From: Prevotella sp.
GTDB taxonomy: Bacteria; Bacteroidota; Bacteroidia; Bacteroidales; Bacteroidaceae
DNA: 5,771 nt
Assembly: GCA_016283605.1 (NCBI GenBank)
Contig: JAEENF010000014.1
Span: 1-5,771, forward strand
Direction: 5' to 3'
The position numbers and the translations under genes are program-made. The notes under the pieces were generated by a model, which was not told where the DNA came from, searched no databases, and saw only the letters and a list, made by a program, of their open reading frames with translations. Positions 5,641-5,771 of this stretch are shown here, piece by piece (position 1 is the first letter of the stretch; the number at the start of each line of letters is the position of its first letter).

Positions 5641-5771
5641 GGGACTGTCCTAGATTGTTAAGTTAATCTGTGAATTATTTGTTAATTTTAGGGGATAATA
5701 TTTTAACTAAATATATTTACATATTTTAGTATATTAATTACTATTTTTCTTGTATAATTCGCTGATTTTTA
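5641..5771 (+). mobile_element. Possible left end of an insertion sequence in an AT-rich, gene-free tail
   Basis: After the terminator the DNA becomes sharply AT-rich and no ORF is visible. It begins GGGACTGTCCTAGATTGTTA, which resembles the GGGACTGTCC-type terminal repeats I recall for some IS256-family elements. Three GTTAA units follow at 5657, 5662 and 5681. Weak palindromes occur at 5706-5730 (ACTAAATAT against ATATTTTAGT) and 5727-5743 (TAGTA against TACTA). No transposase or opposite end is inside the window. A plain AT-rich promoter region of a downstream gene is the main alternative. Confidence 0.2.

Noticed and set aside
1..5771. CRISPR array, tRNA or rRNA gene, or an anti-phage system
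   Set aside because: No regularly spaced direct repeats, no tRNA cloverleaf or rRNA segments, and no nuclease-helicase or toxin-antitoxin gene sets were seen. The EEP hydrolase and kinase have ordinary family features.

Overview
The window most likely comes from a Bacteroidota chromosome, probably a Prevotella-like Bacteroidales species. Two clear promoters match the Bacteroidota consensus (TTTG, about 19-20 bp, TAnnTTTG), Shine-Dalgarno sites are weak or absent, coding regions are moderately GC-rich with C/G-ending codons, and intergenic DNA is AT-rich. The taxon is inferred from composition and gene style only.

Layout: (1) 3-158 is the last 51 codons of an unidentified + strand gene. (2) 190-1374 encodes a membrane-anchored family 2 glycosyltransferase, closely following or overlapping that gene. 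(3) A consensus promoter at 1394-1424 drives a likely two-gene operon: a sensorless hybrid histidine kinase/response regulator (1451-2698) and, 11 bp later, a membrane-anchored endonuclease/exonuclease/phosphatase-fold hydrolase (2710-3792). (4) Convergent to it, with 3 bp between the stop codons, is a small AlaX-type tRNA-editing hydrolase on the - strand (3796-4263). (5) A 139-bp divergent intergenic region carries the AlaX promoter and a perfect 10-bp inverted repeat plus a third half-site (TTTGTCC), which looks like an operator. (6) 4403-4606 is a small unidentified 67-codon + strand ORF. (7) 4628-5320 on the - strand is a SIMPL-domain (DUF541) envelope protein. (8) 5449-5574 is a headless C-terminal remnant of what looks like a sugar isomerase of the L-fucose/L-arabinose isomerase type, followed by a good intrinsic terminator (5598-5630). 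(9) The last ~130 bp are strongly AT-rich, contain no gene, and begin with a GGGACTGTCC sequence that might be the end of an insertion sequence.

The genes do not form one obvious pathway. The glycosyltransferase probably belongs to a polysaccharide or glycolipid function extending upstream. The kinase and hydrolase are probably co-transcribed. The AlaX, SIMPL and isomerase pieces are separate housekeeping or accessory units. I do not see a defence system, CRISPR array, RNA gene or complete mobile element. The items most worth a second look are the TTTGTCC repeat set, the orphan 67-aa ORF next to it, and the truncated isomerase with its intact terminator.
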